From positions 31,552 through 95,551 of the forward strand of contig CBFIGX010000009.1 of assembly GCA_965662265.1 (NCBI GenBank): a stretch of DNA of 64,000 bases. Reading direction: 5' to 3'. The notes under the pieces were generated by a model. That model did no database searches, had not been told where the DNA came from, and was given only the letters and a program-made list of their open reading frames with translations. Numbering within the stretch: the stretch's first letter is position 1; each line of letters begins with the position of its first letter. Of this stretch, positions 62,577 through 64,000 are shown piece after piece. Made by a program: the position numbers and the translations under genes. This stretch comes from CBFIGX01 sp965662265 (GTDB lineage: Bacteria > Bacteroidota > Bacteroidia > Flavobacteriales > UBA7430).

Positions 62577-64000
62577 CTACTCCACCACCAGCTTAGAACT
62601 CTCTACAAGTCTATCAGTAACGATTAATGACACCACATACAAGCCTTTTGGGTAGCGGCTTATATCTTCTTGCACTCTACCCACAGCAGCTTGCAAGGCG
62701 TAAGACTTTATTAATGACCCTTGCATATTGTGTATCTCTAGTTTGGCCGAGCCCGTATAGTCTGTAATATCAAAATACAGGTAGCAGAAGTTTCTGGCGG
62801 GGTTGGGCGCTATTTTTAGCTGCGCTTTACTTGCTGTTTGCTCTATAAGAGCTACATCTAGTTCTGGAAAGTTAAAATTAAGCTCGGTAACTCCTTCGGG
62901 GCAATAATAGTCGTACACATTATTGTCTTGTCCTGCAAAGGTGTCTAAGGCCATAGTATTGGTGTTAAACTTAAAACCGTACAAGCTCCAAGTGCCGTTT
63001 GGACTTATCTTAGAGCCTGGTAGCACGTACAAAGACGTGCTGTCTCTATTCCAACGAAAGTCTCTTAATAAAGACGTCTTTACTGTAAGCCCTCTCCAAG
63101 AGCTAAGCTTATGACCTTGTTGATTGAATTTATAAATCTCTACAGTATCATCCTCGTAGTTTAAATTACCCTCTGCTACGCTAATACCCATAATAAGGTT
63201 GCTATCCTTGTCCATCTGCATCATAGCTAGGTCATAGGTTCTATTATCCTCAGATACATCCTTAGACCAAATAGTTTCTCCTTGGGCATTAATCTTATAA
63301 AGTTCAGGCCTAAAGTTAGGTACTTCTCTTCTTTTAGCTACAGCCATAAATTCTCCACCAGCAATTTCTACCACGGTAGCATTATTAGAACTATTGTATA
63401 TGGTATCCTCGGTATCTTGTTCCCAGCGGTAAATATTACGCCACTCCACCTGCCCTAGGCTATCTGTTTTTACCAGTGCGGCACGAAGATATTCTACCTC
63501 AAAATCTTGATTGTAATAAGGCGGGGCATAATAGTCTCCCTCTACCAAATAACCGCCATCGGAAGTAGCAAGAACTCTAAAAGGATTCGACTCACTCTCA
63601 GGCAGCAGCACCGAAGCCCATAACAGCTCCCCCTCTGGGCTGTACTTTTTTAGGGTGGTTTCTTCGAAGTAGTCCCAGTTATTATTCTCATTATTATACT
63701 CAGCCAGAATAATATTATCGCTATCATCCACAATTAAGGCTTTAACATAATTATAAATACCCTCATCGTGCAGCGCATTAAACCAAATCAATTCGCCACA
63801 AGGACTGAGCTTGAGTAAAAAGCCATCTGAATTTTCAAAAACTTGATAGTGTGTGGTAAAGCCAGCGACTATTATATTCCCTTGAGAATCTTCGGCCAAT
63901 GCTTTGGGAAGGGTGTATACATTCTGTTCAAAACTATGCTCCCAAAGTAATTCTCCTACACTACTTATTTTAAATAATTTGGGTTCATGTGTCTGTCCAT
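62577..64000 (-). CDS. T9SS-sorted propeller-like surface protein, N-terminus cut by window edge
   Basis: At least 474 residues are visible; the frame is open to base 64000, so the N-terminus is missing. Repeats of roughly 50 residues, each with a D/N-G.I..AG strand and a GE.LW motif, suggest a beta-propeller: EDSQGNIIVAGFTTH, CGELIWFNALHDEG, EGELLWASVL, QGETIWSKDVSED. The last ~75 residues are a T9SS sorting domain (KIAPNPARNFCYLYFD; GLYVVSLIV; ESSKLVVE). It was probably a secreted or surface protein of unknown function. The first few hundred bases are GC-richer than neighbouring genes. Confidence 0.85.
   Translation of the reverse strand, partial: GQTHEPKLFKISSVGELLWEHSFEQNVYTLPKALAEDSQGNIIVAGFTTHYQVFENSDGFLLKLSPCGELIWFNALHDEGIYNYVKALIVDDSDNIILAEYNNENNNWDYFEETTLKKYSPEGELLWASVLLPESESNPFRVLATSDGGYLVEGDYYAPPYYNQDFEVEYLRAALVKTDSLGQVEWRNIYRWEQDTEDTIYNSSNNATVVEIAGGEFMAVAKRREVPNFRPELYKINAQGETIWSKDVSEDNRTYDLAMMQMDKDSNLIMGISVAEGNLNYEDDTVEIYKFNQQGHKLSSWRGLTVKTSLLRDFRWNRDSTSLYVLPGSKISPNGTWSLYGFKFNTNTMALDTFAGQDNNVYDYYCPEGVTELNFNFPELDVALIEQTASKAQLKIAPNPARNFCYLYFDITDYTGSAKLEIHNMQGSLIKSYALQAAVGRVQEDISRYPKGLYVVSLIVTDRLVESSKLVVE

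Noticed and set aside
1..64000. tRNA genes, CRISPR arrays, insertion sequences, integrases and prophage genes
   Set aside because: None found on reading both strands; apart from ssrA no clover-leaf arms with T-loop GTTCGA were seen.

Overview
The window is a gene-dense, AT-rich chromosomal segment from a member of the Bacteroidota, most likely Flavobacteriales. Four signs support this. Promoters carry the TAnnTTTG -7 box instead of a sigma-70 -10 box. Four predicted exported proteins end in type IX secretion (T9SS) sorting domains. The primary sigma factor is the short form of this phylum. The tmRNA encodes the tag GESNYALAA. No prophage, insertion sequence, CRISPR array, tRNA or rRNA gene was seen. 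Both edges cut genes.

Positions 398-8305 (minus strand) form a corrinoid uptake locus. A TAnnTTTG promoter leads straight into a cobalamin riboswitch. It is followed by a TonB-dependent receptor, a DUF4465 protein and a second surface protein that both carry T9SS sorting tails, a YncE/BtuG-like beta-propeller lipoprotein, and a BtuF/BtuC/BtuD ABC importer. The last five genes are translationally coupled by 1- or 8-base overlaps.

Positions 8379-22014 are mostly housekeeping: a TrmH-type rRNA methylase, the Omp85 lipoprotein TamL, fbaA-accD, rpsO, pnp, udk, the primary sigma factor, rpe, a Lys1-like dehydrogenase, ssrA, and a U32 protein abutting a ferredoxin. Two non-coding elements stand out here. 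One is a 16-bp stem enclosing a hairpin between the rpsO terminator and pnp. The other is a TGTAA-N6-TTACA palindrome upstream of the sigma factor.

Positions 22037-41460 hold an exported rhodanese-thioredoxin fusion, a sterol-desaturase-like enzyme, two glycosyltransferases, an FtsE-like ATPase behind two lipoproteins (CsgG/TPR and LPP20-like), yaaA-cvfB, murQ-DUF6095-DEAD helicase, an Lrp regulator, a thioesterase, a fused 2-oxoacid dehydrogenase E1, a VF530 protein, pruA, a GNAT enzyme and the T9SS plug protein. The gap at 34077-34413 contains a predicted multi-branched RNA fold that I cannot assign to a known family.

Positions 41693-49235 hold the complete Na+-NQR operon (nqrA-F), then apbE, which makes the covalent flavins on NqrB and NqrC, and rdgB. 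Positions 49342-64000 hold dnaX, a DinB/SRPBCC group, a DUF3817 membrane protein, a second LPP20-like lipoprotein, a di-heme peroxidase, mqnE (futalosine menaquinone pathway), a T9SS-secreted subtilase, rluD-type and PASTA proteins, a glutamine amidotransferase, RidA and a truncated T9SS propeller-like protein at the right edge.

Several start codons were settled by -7 boxes that would otherwise lie inside the gene (19887, 41460, 61420). At least two genes look leaderless. Family assignments come from recognising motifs in the translated sequence; no database search was run.
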